Shown piece after piece: positions 1-9,468 of a stretch of DNA of 49,933 bases (position 1 is its first letter; each line of letters opens with the position of its first letter). Origin of the DNA: Chara braunii. Taxonomy: Eukaryota; Streptophyta; Charophyceae; Charales; Characeae. The DNA lies in assembly GCA_003427395.1 (NCBI GenBank), contig BFEA01000827.1:313164-363096 (forward strand), in the 5' to 3' direction. The notes beneath the pieces were generated by a model. It was given only the letters and a program-made list of their open reading frames with translations, did no database searches and had not been told where the DNA came from. The translations under genes were made by a program, and so were the position numbers.

Positions 1-89
<89 letters not shown>
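1..89. repeat. (GA)n microsatellite
   Basis: Uninterrupted AG dinucleotide run from the first base of the window, so its true length is unknown. Confidence 0.97.
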
Positions 90-92
<3 letters not shown>

Positions 93-338
93 CACGCCCA
101 CGTGTGTGTGCGTGAGAGAAGAGAGAAGACTAAAAGGAGGAATCTTGGTAGAAATTTACAAACGCGGCCTTCTTTCAAAAAAAAGTTAAACCCAAGGATG
201 TGCAAGAGATAGGAAGAAAAGTTGTTGACGGAGCAAATCGAGCGTGAAGCAGCGCAGAATGGCACGAATTCTCAAGAGGCAAAATAACAGAAGAGGACTA
301 TAAACTTAGGATAAATTCAACGACAAATATACTATTTC
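90..338. other. Unassigned unique-looking sequence
   Basis: AT-rich sequence between the GA run and the T run at 339. I see no coding region or recognisable element. Confidence 0.4.
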
Positions 339-545
339 TTTTTTTTTTTTTTTTTTTTTTTTTAATAAGGGCGACGGGCTTGAGATGTGATCATCAAGCT
401 GGCCTGCCCCAGAGGTTATATCGAGTTATATAAAATTTTATTTCATCCCATTCATTTAGGCTCAAGCTGAGTCGAACTCACCTCCTCAGCTCTCTTTTTC
501 ATCGGTCCAAGGCTGTACCAGCTGAGGTAGGCCCGTTGGTACCAC
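339..545 (-). mobile_element. tRNA-derived SINE, minus strand
   Basis: Read on the minus strand, 512-530 resembles a Pol III A box (CTACCTCAGCTGGTACAGC) and 469-480 a B box (TGAGTTCGACTC). They are about 31 bp apart, which is typical of tRNA-derived SINEs. A homopolymer (plus-strand T run, 339-363) lies about 105 bp beyond the B box and would be the poly(A) tail. The unit is about 200 bp. No cloverleaf can be closed, so this is not a tRNA gene. The 5' boundary is approximate. Confidence 0.6.
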
Positions 546-740
546 ATATATTGTCGGTTCCACTTGGCGCGCCAAATGTGAGTTTGTAATTCAAACGATG
601 GACACATGGCTCCAAAAAAAAAAAAAAAAAAAGGCTCCAGAATAGCGGCCAGTTCCAACATGGGCCTGATACTGTAATAAGCTTCTTTATTAAAAAAAAA
701 AAAAAAAGAAGTAATAAACTTCTGGTACCACTTCAAGACG

Positions 741-1034
741 GTCCTTTGGGACATCCATCAAAATTGGAACGATACAGAGAGACCTCAGAGCAGATTACTT
801 GGGACGCTGGACCCAGTTTCCAGCAGGTGCCGCACCCCACCAATAGACAGGAGCCACCTAACGAGGGCGCTACTGGGGGCTGCTGCTCATATCACCCTCT
901 CTGTAGCACCACCGACAGGTTTTAAACCAACCAAAAAGAAAAAAAGAAAAAAAAAGAAATAAAAAGAAAAAGAAAAAAAGTTCAGCATGGTCCCTGCGCA
1001 AGGATGACACGAAGGACTTCAAATACGAAAATCT
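741..1034 (+). pseudogene. U6 snRNA-like retrosequence, interrupted
   Basis: The 5' half (741-797) keeps the U6 start (GTCCTTTGGGAC), AAATTGGAACGATACAGAGA with the ACAGAGA box, and a GATTA-like end. The 3' half (981-1034) has AGCATGGTCCCTGCGCAAGG, then a diverged 3' end. About 180 bp of unrelated repeat separates them, very near the ACAGAGA/AGC catalytic region. There is no T-run terminator and no plant-type USE or TATA at the expected place upstream. I read it as a U6 retrosequence hit by a second insertion; an intron in a U6 gene is the less likely alternative. Confidence 0.75.
798..979 (+). repeat. Short dispersed repeat inserted in U6 copy
   Basis: It begins around GGGACGCTGGACCCAGTTTC and ends in an A-rich tail (936-979). 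The first 55 bp recur on the minus strand at 21,808-21,861, including CCCCACCAATAGA, and a 25-bp core recurs at 20,169-20,193. The tail and dispersion suggest a SINE-like retroposon. I could not define a target-site duplication. Confidence 0.6.
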
Positions 1035-1360
1035 TTAAAAAAAACGAATCTTCATAGGAAGCTTCGATATATGTTTCAAATAACTTACGTCAGGCAACAC
1101 GAGTGCTGGCAGTGTTTTATGTATGTGATGAGTGTTGGTGGCGACGTCGGTAGGTGGGTACATGGGAGGATTCCCTTTAGCAACGAATTTAAGTATCTAG
1201 TCAACTTAATCAATGAATTTTAAGTATCTAGTCAACTACACATCCGCATACATCGGTCTACTGCCGGTAGGTACAGTCATCACGATACACCCCTTATCTC
1301 CGCACCTAAAATCCACAGTCCCTCTTAAATTGGGTCCGTCTTTCCACGTATCTTCCAGCC
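1035..1360. other. No gene seen
   Basis: Mixed AT-rich sequence with a short local repeat (AATTTAAGTATCTAGTCAAC near 1187 and 1216). Nothing codes convincingly. Confidence 0.4.
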
Positions 1361-1510
1361 AGTCTATTTATATCTACCTAGCTATCCAGTTAATATCCAC
1401 TGGTCTATCAATATCTCTATTTATATCTATCTATCTCTCTATCTATTTATATCTATCTACCTATCTATCTATCTGTCTATCTGTGCCACTCTATTTATCT
1501 ATCTATCTAG

Positions 1511-1548
<38 letters not shown>

Positions 1549-1680
1549 GTGCTAGTCTATTTCTATCTATCTAGTTATATACTGATCTATCTATCTATCT
1601 AACTGTATATCTACCTTATTGGTCTATTATCTATCTGTCTTATCCTGCTATTTATCTATGTTATGTCAAGAATCTGTTTG
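1361..1680. repeat. (TATC)n imperfect microsatellite
   Basis: Degenerate CTAT/TATC tetranucleotide array with the purest block near 1500-1550. Frames through it translate as simple YLSI-type repeats and are not genes. Confidence 0.93.
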
Positions 1681-2003
1681 TCAATATCCATCAGTGTGTC
1701 TCTAGTTGCGTATCTATCTGGTTCTCGATGCGTATGGTTATAAAAAATCGACTTTTGGACACGAATGCAATCAATGATCGAGCAAAGGGATTGCCGTCAC
1801 AACCATTTCGCCTATATCCAAACTGAACCCACTTCGCCTTGTCAAAGCGCGCCAAGCCTAGGCGACGGCGGATTCGCGTTTGTGGGCAAGCCAATTTAAT
1901 GAAAATCGATCTATCCATTGACTTTTTTTTTCCTGATAAACAAAAAATATTGTACAACCTCGCCGCAAGAAAAAGATCGAGAAGGATAGATGAAACAGCT
2001 GGC

Positions 2004-2007
<4 letters not shown>

Positions 2008-2080
<73 letters not shown>
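2008..2080. repeat. (GA)n microsatellite
   Basis: Pure GA run. Open frames here read only Arg-Glu or Ser-Leu and are not genes. Confidence 0.97.
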
Positions 2081-2081
<1 letters not shown>

Positions 2082-2122
2082 ATTTAACGTATATGTATAC
2101 CTCGTATCAATCAACCTCCACA

Positions 2123-2312
2123 CCTAAAGAGAGAATAAGCCGGCCATTGAGGCCAACAACTAGCTTAGTGCCGCAAGAACGAGCGCATTGCCTGATTGCT
2201 GTCTCTTATACACATCTAGATGTGTATAAGAGACAGCCTAAAGAGAGAATAAGCCGGCCATTGAGGCCAACAACTAGCTTAGTGCCGCAAGAACGAGCGC
2301 ATTGCCTGATTG
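2123..2312. other. Assembly artefact: Nextera junction adapter
   Basis: 2199-2236 is CTGTCTCTTATACACATCT followed directly by its reverse complement, which is the Nextera mate-pair circularisation junction. The same 76-bp segment lies on both sides (2123-2198 and 2237-2312). In one frame the adapter gives the contaminant peptide VSYTHLDVYKRQ. A single genomic copy was evidently duplicated around an untrimmed adapter, so about 114 bp here are not genomic. Confidence 0.98.
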
Positions 2313-2503
2313 ACCGACAATGATCGGCTTGTCAGTCGATGGATGGTCCAGGATCGTGCGAGAGAGGATGAGAATGATGCAAGGGGAACGTTATTCCGAT
2401 TGTCCAACCTAAGAAAGAAGGGGATAATTAGGATTGTCCAGTTTATAAGTCAACGTGATTGTGATTATCCAATTTGAAGTAGAACATGATGAAAACTATT
2501 ATC

Positions 2504-2535
<32 letters not shown>

Positions 2536-2790
2536 TATCATCATCTTCTTCGTATAAGGGGCGCTGGGCTCGCTTCGCCGCAGGTGCAGCTCCCAAGAAA
2601 TTAAGACTGTAGTAGCCAACTGTACTGAGCTGTTAGTGGGGGCTGCTGCTCGTAGTACCCCCACTACCGTCTTCACTCGAATAGAACTCCCGGTCATTAT
2701 CGCAGCATCGGGACCGAAACTTGTGCCAAATACAGCTACAATGACCGGGCGTTCTATTCGGGTGAAGACGGTAGCTGGCCCAGTCGATGT

Positions 2791-2822
<32 letters not shown>

Positions 2823-4283
2823 ACAGTCTAATCTACTAGAGAACGTGATTACTCTTGCCAATCTACTCACCACGACCGGGATAGAGGGCTTGGAAAAGCG
2901 CATTTCTAAGTAATAATAATAATAATAATTAAAAAAAAAACACGGATTGTCCAATCTACTCAAGAACGTGGTGGGGCGCCAGCGTGGATTGCGCGACTGA
3001 TTGCCCCGAATGGACATGGGGATTCCACCAATAATAAATACTTTAAAGGGGTAGTAATTGCAGAAATAGCGCGTTATCGAAGTTTCCGTGCGACTGTTCG
3101 TTGAGCCGAGAGAAGGTTAGCATATCTCCCTCGATAACGACGGGAATAGTCTATCCTACGAGTATATGAACACATAGTACGGTTTAACGTTTTGAAAAAA
3201 AAAAAAAAAAAAAAAAAAAAACGCTTCCCTGCGCGGAAATCCTGTCGGGGTGCGAAAGAAAGATGTATTTTTGCGACGAAAGTGGGACCCCGCAAGTATT
3301 TTTTGCTGTGAAACTACTGGGACCTGTAAAGGCTGTGCAACGAAAGATGTATTTTTGGCAACGAAATTTGGGCCCGCCACTATTATGCGGGGAAACTACC
3401 GCGAACGCGATATTTTTTAAACGTACCCACGTTTTTTTTATTTATTTATTTTTTTTCCTCACCCGCGTAGCTACCCCATTTTCAGAGAAGATGGGAATCG
3501 ACGGCCGACCGAGCGAGTTCCAGATCGAGGAATCCGATGGTTAAATCTAAAGGATAAGGTTAGGATGGGCCCAACGGGACACGCTATAGAGTGGAGAAAT
3601 CATAAACAACAGCATGGATTTCCTCAAGGGGGGTGCAACGTGTCTAATATGGGTATGATATGGGCATTACGGGATCATAAATGAGACTGGACAGCGTGAA
3701 TTCCGTAGAAAATGATGAAGATCATGAAGTCTAGAGGAGAACAAAAAAAAAAAACCAAAAAAAAAACCATGAGGGTGGCGGGCCAACGCCACGCTCTATA
3801 AATAGAAGAGAAGAGACTGTCATTATAATTGACACCATGCATTGGATTTCCTCGAGATGGTGTGTAACGCTTCAACGACAACGTGATTAGACTCGACAGG
3901 CAGCGTGCATTGACTCTCGAGGATGAGTCAATCTTAACTGATAAGATGGTGAGGGGGTGCTCCTATCACCTGATCTACGCAGAGGGACTGGTTTCCTTTC
4001 AACCAAAAAAAAAACAAAAAAAAAAAGTGATCACATGGGACACCGCCAGTGCTATACGCTGCAGACACGAAAGAGACTGAATCTGCTACACGGCAGTATC
4101 TAACGCACACAGTGCAAAAGACTATATAGTAGTGGTTATTACTGGTTAATGATGACATCGAGACCTCTAGACAAGGCACATACGAAGACCAGTTGGAAAT
4201 CGAGAGATACCCTCGGCGTGCATATAATTCGCTGCTGCTATTGCCAATTTGCCATCGCTTACGGAAGGCACATTCTTCTTCTT
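2313..4283. other. Poly(A)-tailed repeat debris, no gene
   Basis: Long A/T runs (for example 2508-2534, 2793-2821, 3195-3221) separate short blocks that resemble each other: GATTGTCCAATCTACTCAAG near 2945 against AGTCTAATCTACTAGAGAAC near 2824, and a further relative near 2433. This looks like stacked, decayed retroposons. I found no supported coding region. Confidence 0.5.
2664..2774. repeat. 35-bp inverted repeat, 41-bp loop
   Basis: The arms at 2664-2698 and 2740-2774 are complementary except at two positions. Just upstream, AGTGGGGG (about 2635) and CCCCCACT (about 2658) form a second small stem. An A run follows at 2793. It could be a small foldback element or a hairpin retroposon. Confidence 0.85.
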
Positions 4284-4424
4284 GTCCTTCGGGACAACTG
4301 TTAAATTGGAACGATACAGAGAGGGGCAGTTAAGCAAAACTGTTAAATTAGAACGAGACAGAGAGGGGTAGTTCAGCAAAATGGCCACTGCGCAAGGATG
4401 ACACGCATAAAGCCGAGAAAAAAT
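4284..4424 (+). pseudogene. U6 snRNA-like retrosequence with 42-bp tandem duplication
   Basis: It starts GTCCTTCGGGAC and ends with TGCGCAAGGATGACACGCAT and a GAGAAA-like 3' end, all diagnostic of U6. The middle block AAATTGGAACGATACAGAGA occurs twice as a 42-bp tandem repeat (4297-4338, 4339-4380); the second copy reads GAACGAGACAGAGA. The AGATTAGC stretch of U6 is replaced by GGGGYAGTTcAGC. An A run follows in place of a T terminator. This is a pseudogene. Confidence 0.8.
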
Positions 4425-4810
4425 GATCTATTAATAGCACGTTTATCAGCGAACTTGCCCCCACTCATCTCAGCAAATCCGGTCTTTTCAGTGAATCATC
4501 ACCTCATCGGACTTGAGCGAAAGAGGCGGGAAACACTGCTTAAAGGTCCGTCGATCATCCTCAGTAGGTGTAGGCTAACTGAAGCTACGCAGCGAACTTG
4601 CGACCTCTGATAGGACCACGTCGAATGAACCTTACGCTAGAACATGGAAAGATGCATCGCCATAATTTTTGTCGTTTATGCATTTAAACTGATTTAGTGA
4701 GTAGTGCGGCGACGCCCATAGTCTCGCAAGACGCGAGACGTTTTGTCAAAACGTGCCGCCGAGAAGAAAATGGACCATTAATATAAAAAAGTCAAATAAA
4801 AAAATAAAAA

Positions 4811-4897
4811 TGGACCATTCAATTTTCTCGATTCGTGCGCGTCTTCATCCTTGCGCAAGGTCCACGCTGGTCGTCGCTCTACAATTTCGAGGGAGAG
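4811..4897 (-). pseudogene. Diverged U6 snRNA-like retrosequence
   Basis: Read on the minus strand it contains CTTGCGCAAGGATGA, then an AATCGAGAAA-like 3' end and a GGTCC-like terminus, with degenerate AAATTG and AGCGTGG upstream in U6 order. The ACAGAGA box is lost. AAAATGGACCATT occurs at 4766-4780 and again at 4806-4820, possibly part of a duplication around the insertion. Confidence 0.6.
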
Positions 4898-5632
4898 ACT
4901 TTTCGTCTACGAGGCAGCAAGCAGCGCGGCACACTGACTAAGGTCGGTCGTACACTAGCTATTATATCTTATACGTGTATCTGACCGCATTTATGGCCAT
5001 ATCTGGATGAATCTGACCGCAAATAAGGGGAAAAAGCCCTTAACGAGTGTGAGTACGCCCTAAGGTCGGTCGGTCTCACACTGTCGGTACTACTTTTTTC
5101 CACCGAAAATGATGTCTGTCACAGCCCCTCCCAGCTGCAGAGCAGCTGGTTGAGCGCTTCGGTTTTTTTTTTTTTTTTTTTTAATATTACTTATGAAAGC
5201 CCAGGTTGTTGTTGTGAAGTTGGGATACTAGACAGATGAAATTCCCCAACGGTAATCGGCAATTTCGGTTGTCCAATGAAGCGCTTCTAAACTACGCATT
5301 CTAGTATTTCGCCCCCCCCTTTCCCCCCCCCCTCCTCGGTCATTTCCTGGCTGGCGATGGCGACCTTCCTCGTCGCACAGGTGTGTGACGAGAGCGTCGC
5401 TGACGGCAGCTGCGCTCGCGTCTGAGCTGCGGTCGATCATTGCCGCACTCGACGCTGTGAGAGACTCCCCACCACCTCCGCCGCCGTCGAGACCAGTAAT
5501 TAGGCCACCATGGAGCGGGATCCCGGCTGTCCTCGGCGAGGGCGATGTACTTCCTTCTTTTTCTTGCTGCTGCTGGTCTCCCGCAGGAAGAGAAGAATTA
5601 CGTAAAATTTAAAGGGGAGATACGTCCGTGCT
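4898..5632. other. No gene seen
   Basis: Contains a T run (5164-5182), C-rich tracts (5311-5332) and GC-rich sequence from 5340 to 5600. Short open frames are shadows of low-complexity sequence. Confidence 0.4.
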
Positions 5633-5748
5633 CACCTTTCCTTCTTGATAATTTGGCGGGAAGGAAGGAAGACTAAGGGCCTCTGTACACACCTTTCCTT
5701 CTTGATAATTTTGGCGGGAAGGAAGGAAGACTAAGGGCCTCTCTGTAC
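5633..5748. repeat. ~57-bp tandem duplication, two copies
   Basis: The copies begin at about 5633 and 5691 and share CCTTTCCTTCTTGATAATTT and GGCGGGAAGGAAGGAAGACT. They lie just beyond the 3' end of the bestrophin gene, so they may fall in its 3' UTR or downstream DNA. Confidence 0.9.
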
Positions 5749-5896
5749 ACTACTCTCCACCTGTAGAAAAGACAAAACAAATATGGCGATGCATCGTTCC
5801 GTGTTCTAGAGGAAGATTCATTCCCACTTCTCACATTTGGAGACATAGTGGATCGAGGCCCCAAAGAACCATCATCATTGGCGGGAGGAGAGGAGA

Positions 5897-7123
5897 CTAA
5901 GTAGGAGAATTGAGATAAGCAGGAGAAGGAGGAGAAGGAGGATGACGAGGAGGAGGAGGAGAAGGAGAGGGGGGATTGCCCGGCAGAGCTGCGTTTCCAA
6001 AAACGCTGTCTCGGCTCAGCAGCGCTTCGTTGCCCACGTGGGACCTTGCCGTCGGCACTATGGTTGGAAAATCGGTGTCGTCAACTCCAAATGGATCCGA
6101 CAACGCGCAACTCATATCTCTTAGCCCTAACAGCGCCGTCGTCAGCAATGCAAACACTATAATCGTCAGGTAACTGTCTAAGAACACGAAAGCGTACGCC
6201 ACCAAGGCCAGCTGGCCCAGCGTCAGAAGATTCGCTAAATGGTAGTACGCGAACGGAACCGGATTGTTTGCGTAAGCGGTGATAGACATAATGAAGCCGG
6301 CCATGACGTGCAAATCCTGCTCGAAAGCGTTGAAAGTGAGGGTGTCGATGTGTCCGTACCGCACGTGCTGACCTAATCGCTCCAAGCAGAACGCAAGAGT
6401 CTCTCCCATAATCTCAGGTCCGGTTTTGGCGACCAAAACCGCGTACTCTTCCTTCTTGACAAGTCCGTACTTGCGCAGGTAGTCCCAGCCCCATTCGTGA
6501 ATCTGCCGCAGGCTGTATCGCGGAAGACGGAAGTAAAGGCAGTAATGGGCGACGATAACAGTCCTGAGCATTTCGCGCATGGATTGCTCGGCCCCAGGAA
6601 AGGGATCGTGGCGAAAATAAGCGCGAAGTCGATTAGTGATGTGTTTGACTTTACCCTCCAGTTTCCTGGCGATGAAGAACTGCTCCATGTAACGATTATA
6701 CGCTTGATTATTGTAGAAGACCAGGAAGAAGACTAGAAGCGGAGACATCACGGCAAACATCTCGTTCGTAATCCTGTACCACTTCGTCGTCATTTTACCG
6801 TCAGCACCACGCTCTTTACCGTGCTTTTGGAAAACGATGAGCAGAATAAGATGAAGCAAATTCAAAAGGACAAAATCGGCCGATAAAACAACCATCTTCA
6901 CGGCCGTGCCCCTCACACTGAACAGGTTTCTAACGGGCCTTTTCACCGAATATATGATCGGACCGGACGATTGATAATAGTCCACAATTTCTGACTTCAA
7001 CACATAATCTAGAGGACCCATCGTAGCAGGCCCAGCCTCCATATCCCCCGCATTTTTACTCGGCCTCCCTTTTACTACCCCCAACTTTTCCCCCCACTCC
7101 GACAAAACCTCCTTGAAGTTCAT
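5897..7123 (-). CDS. Bestrophin-family anion channel (RFP-TM)
   Basis: Intact 408-codon ORF starting MNFKEVLSEW and ending YLNSPT-TAG. Family knowledge: bestrophins are pentameric chloride/bicarbonate channels; plant members act in thylakoids and algal ones feed bicarbonate to the lumen. Visible features: hydrophobic segment 76-98; second helix 122-140 leading into VFYNNQAYNRYMEQF, matching the conserved block after TM2; neck-like NPVPFAYYH at 287-295 followed by a hydrophobic stretch to about 315; a last helix at 317-334; and SDPFGVDDTDFP at 342-353, matching the bestrophin DPFGxDDxDF calcium-clasp signature. The tail (380-402) is proline-rich. There is no obvious transit peptide, so its membrane is unknown. 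The Met at 7123 is chosen because the frame upstream is only GA-repeat translation and crosses an assembly N. It has no introns. The family call is firm, ion selectivity is not. Confidence 0.9.
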   Translation of the reverse strand: MNFKEVLSEWGEKLGVVKGRPSKNAGDMEAGPATMGPLDYVLKSEIVDYYQSSGPIIYSVKRPVRNLFSVRGTAVKMVVLSADFVLLNLLHLILLIVFQKHGKERGADGKMTTKWYRITNEMFAVMSPLLVFFLVFYNNQAYNRYMEQFFIARKLEGKVKHITNRLRAYFRHDPFPGAEQSMREMLRTVIVAHYCLYFRLPRYSLRQIHEWGWDYLRKYGLVKKEEYAVLVAKTGPEIMGETLAFCLERLGQHVRYGHIDTLTFNAFEQDLHVMAGFIMSITAYANNPVPFAYYHLANLLTLGQLALVAYAFVFLDSYLTIIVFALLTTALLGLRDMSCALSDPFGVDDTDFPTIVPTARSHVGNEALLSRDSVFGNAALPGNPPSPSPPPPRHPPSPPSPAYLNSPT

Positions 7124-7130
7124 TTTCGTA

Positions 7131-7176
7131 TTCAAAAGGTTAACTTGCACACAAAAAAACCTCCCTCCCCCCCCTG

Positions 7177-7241
<65 letters not shown>

Positions 7242-7282
7242 NTCAAAAGGTTAACTTGCACACAAAAAAACCTCCCCCCCCC

Positions 7283-7349
<67 letters not shown>
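7131..7349. repeat. (CT)n tract duplicated across a single N
   Basis: TCAAAAGGTTAACTTGCACA plus an A/C run and a CT array occurs before and after the lone N at 7242, so this is probably one locus assembled twice. On the bestrophin strand it is a GA-rich leader 8-120 bp upstream of the start codon, likely 5' UTR or core promoter. Confidence 0.85.
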
Positions 7350-7352
<3 letters not shown>

Positions 7353-8114
7353 CTATCTATCTAGTATCACAACACCAAACACATATATACAATAGATAAA
7401 CACGCAGACACACTAAAGCACACAAAAAAAATCGATCAACTTGCCTATCGCTACCTATGTAATTAGTAATTAGCTGTTCCAACTCATGCTTACAGTACTA
7501 GATGTTTGCTCTTATGTCACTTGAGCATCCGAACTGACTGTTTGCACAGGAAAGGAGAGGATACTAGAACTTCTAGAGGGAGATCCAGCCTCGAAGCTCA
7601 CCAGCCGGCGCCATGCTAGCAGCCCTGGTTGCTGACTCTCTGAGGCACGCGCCCTCGTGCCTGTAATTCTTGCCAGCCGAGTCACATCTCAGACCAGTAG
7701 CGTTCTACCTCCTCAGAACAACGCCTCCGTTAGCGTCCGTTAGCGTCCAGCTGCATTAACGAAAAAGGAGGAAGAAAATGTCCTTCTCATGCAGCGGTTA
7801 CACATTTCTTAGAGCTATGGACGGAACTGCTTCCATCTTCCCCACGCAAGACGAAAATCCTTCGCCCCAGGGCCGCCGTTCCGCCGCCTAACGCTCTCGT
7901 TAATGCCAACGCCTCCCCATGCACATCAGAATCTGTCGACTCTTCTCTTGCATGCACCCCTCTCTTCACCCACTTCGCCTGCATCGCCGCCTATAGCTAC
8001 ATGATGCCATAGCCATAGCCGACTTCCCCGGCGCCCATCAGAGTCGGTCTACGTGCCGCCATAGCTCCGCTATTCAGCACCAACATCGCTGCCACAGCCG
8101 ATTAAGATGACAGT
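7350..8114. other. No gene seen
   Basis: Upstream flank of the bestrophin gene followed by GC-rich unique sequence. Open frames are short and show no recognisable protein. Promoter elements could lie here but I cannot point to one. Confidence 0.4.
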
Positions 8115-8312
8115 CACAAGGAGATGTGGAGCACAAACGCGAGCAACAAATGCGTTGGTTGTGCGAGTTGAGACTACATGTACACATGATTCACAAGGAG
8201 GCGTCGAGAGCGCAAGCGCGAGCAAGAAACGCGTTGGCTGCGCGAGGTGTACTTCTTGTACACACCATGCACAAGGAGACGTCGAGGGAATGCGCGGGGA
8301 AGAAACGCGTCA
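8115..8312 (+). repeat. ~77-bp tandem repeat, about 2.5 copies
   Basis: Units start at about 8115, 8192 and 8270 with CACAAGGAG followed by a GTCGAG-like block. The shared middle is CGCGAGCAAGAAACGCGTTG (diverged in copy 1). Confidence 0.85.
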
Positions 8313-8385
8313 GGGGAACGGATTGAAATGCAAATGAGGCGAGAGAATCTCATTTTTTTGTCTTGTGAAACGTCGACGGCCTTGA

Positions 8386-8728
8386 CCAGGGGCGATGTCA
8401 CACTGGTAGGAAAGAAATTTGAACTAAGTCTGTGAGTCTGGAGCTATTTTTTTATGCACATGCAGAAAAGCTGGTCGATATCTCGATTTTCTGCACTTGT
8501 CCACAAACACGTCCACTTTCCGGCAGTCAATCCAATCCTCTTTGCTAGTGGGACCACCAGGGGCCGATGTCACACTGGTAGCAAGGAAATTTGAACTAAG
8601 TGTCTGAATCTGGAGCTATTTTTAATGCACATGCAGAAAAGCAGAATCAATCTCTCGATTTTCTGCACTTGTCCACAAACACATCCACTTTCCGGCAGTC
8701 AATCCAATCCTCTTTGCTAGTGTGACCT
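8386..8728 (+). repeat. ~172-bp tandem repeat, two copies
   Basis: Copies at about 8386-8556 and 8557-8728 share CGATGTCACACTGGTAG at the start and CAATCCAATCCTCTTTGCTA at the end, with scattered substitutions. No coding content seen. Confidence 0.93.
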
Positions 8729-9135
8729 CGCTCCAGGCCCAGGTAAAATTAAAAAAATAAAATAAAATAAAAGATTTTTTATTTTTTTTAATAACTAATC
8801 CATATTCTTCTCTCAGGGGGCTCCGGCTGCGTGTGCGCTACCGGTAGCGCTGCGCTACCGTTTGCAGTACAGCCAGTAGCGGCAGTGCTAGCCGGAGTGA
8901 GTAGAGCGAAGAGGGAAGCGACGCGCGGTGGGACCAGACATCTGTATCGTGTAGCTCACCCCACCAGATCCTCGGGTATGGCGATGACCCGGGAAAAAGT
9001 GCACGGTCACACCACCTCCTTGAGTGGTGGAGGGAGGGCCTTTGTGCTCAGTGGCGGGGGCATCCTGGTGGCCCCTACACAGCCCGCACCATTTACCATT
9101 TGCCATGTACCTTTCACCTTCAACCTTCCACCACT

Positions 9136-9468
9136 TTACCATGCCACGTGAATGAACTGTGACGAACCTATACGATGGCCGTATAGGCTAAAGGCACTAC
9201 TGTTGAGGATGCTTCTGGGAGGAGTGGGAGCCCAACTGGCAGCGGTGGGACCGTTGACGGTGGCTGTTGTGTTGGCGCCATAGTCCTTCTTGCCTACAAT
9301 ATGGTGGGAAACACTAGAGGCACCACTATTGAAGATGCTGCTAGGAGGAGTGGGAGTCAATCTGGCGGCAGTATGAGCGTTAACGGTGCTTGTTTTGACA
9401 GGGCCACTTTCCCACTTACTTTTATACACACTGCAGATGTAGTGTAGAATCCTCCTGGCTTCGTTCAT
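9136..9468 (-). CDS. Weak ORF with internal two-fold repeat
   Basis: A 110-aa open frame, unrecognised. It holds two related segments of about 40 residues: STVNAHTAARLTPTPPSSIF then ATVNGPTAASWAPTPPRSIL, each followed by a Ser-rich stretch and an H-x-I-G-like end. The matching DNA (GGAGGAGTGGGAG at about 9216 and 9346) shows a tandem duplication. It may be repeat DNA that happens to stay open. Weak support. Confidence 0.2.
   Translation of the reverse strand: MNEARRILHYICSVYKSKWESGPVKTSTVNAHTAARLTPTPPSSIFNSGASSVSHHIVGKKDYGANTTATVNGPTAASWAPTPPRSILNSSAFSLYGHRIGSSQFIHVAW

Noticed and set aside
741-1034. Genuine U6 gene with an intron, as in some yeasts
   Set aside because: The interrupting segment is a dispersed A-tailed repeat found elsewhere in the window; no clear GT-AG boundaries.
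2093-2323. Small ORF at the adapter site
   Set aside because: Its centre is the translated Nextera adapter and its two ends are the same duplicated segment.
7113-7399. Ser-Leu repeat proteins, and an extended N-terminus of the bestrophin
   Set aside because: These are CT/GA microsatellite translations crossing an assembly N; the Met at 7123 is the credible start.
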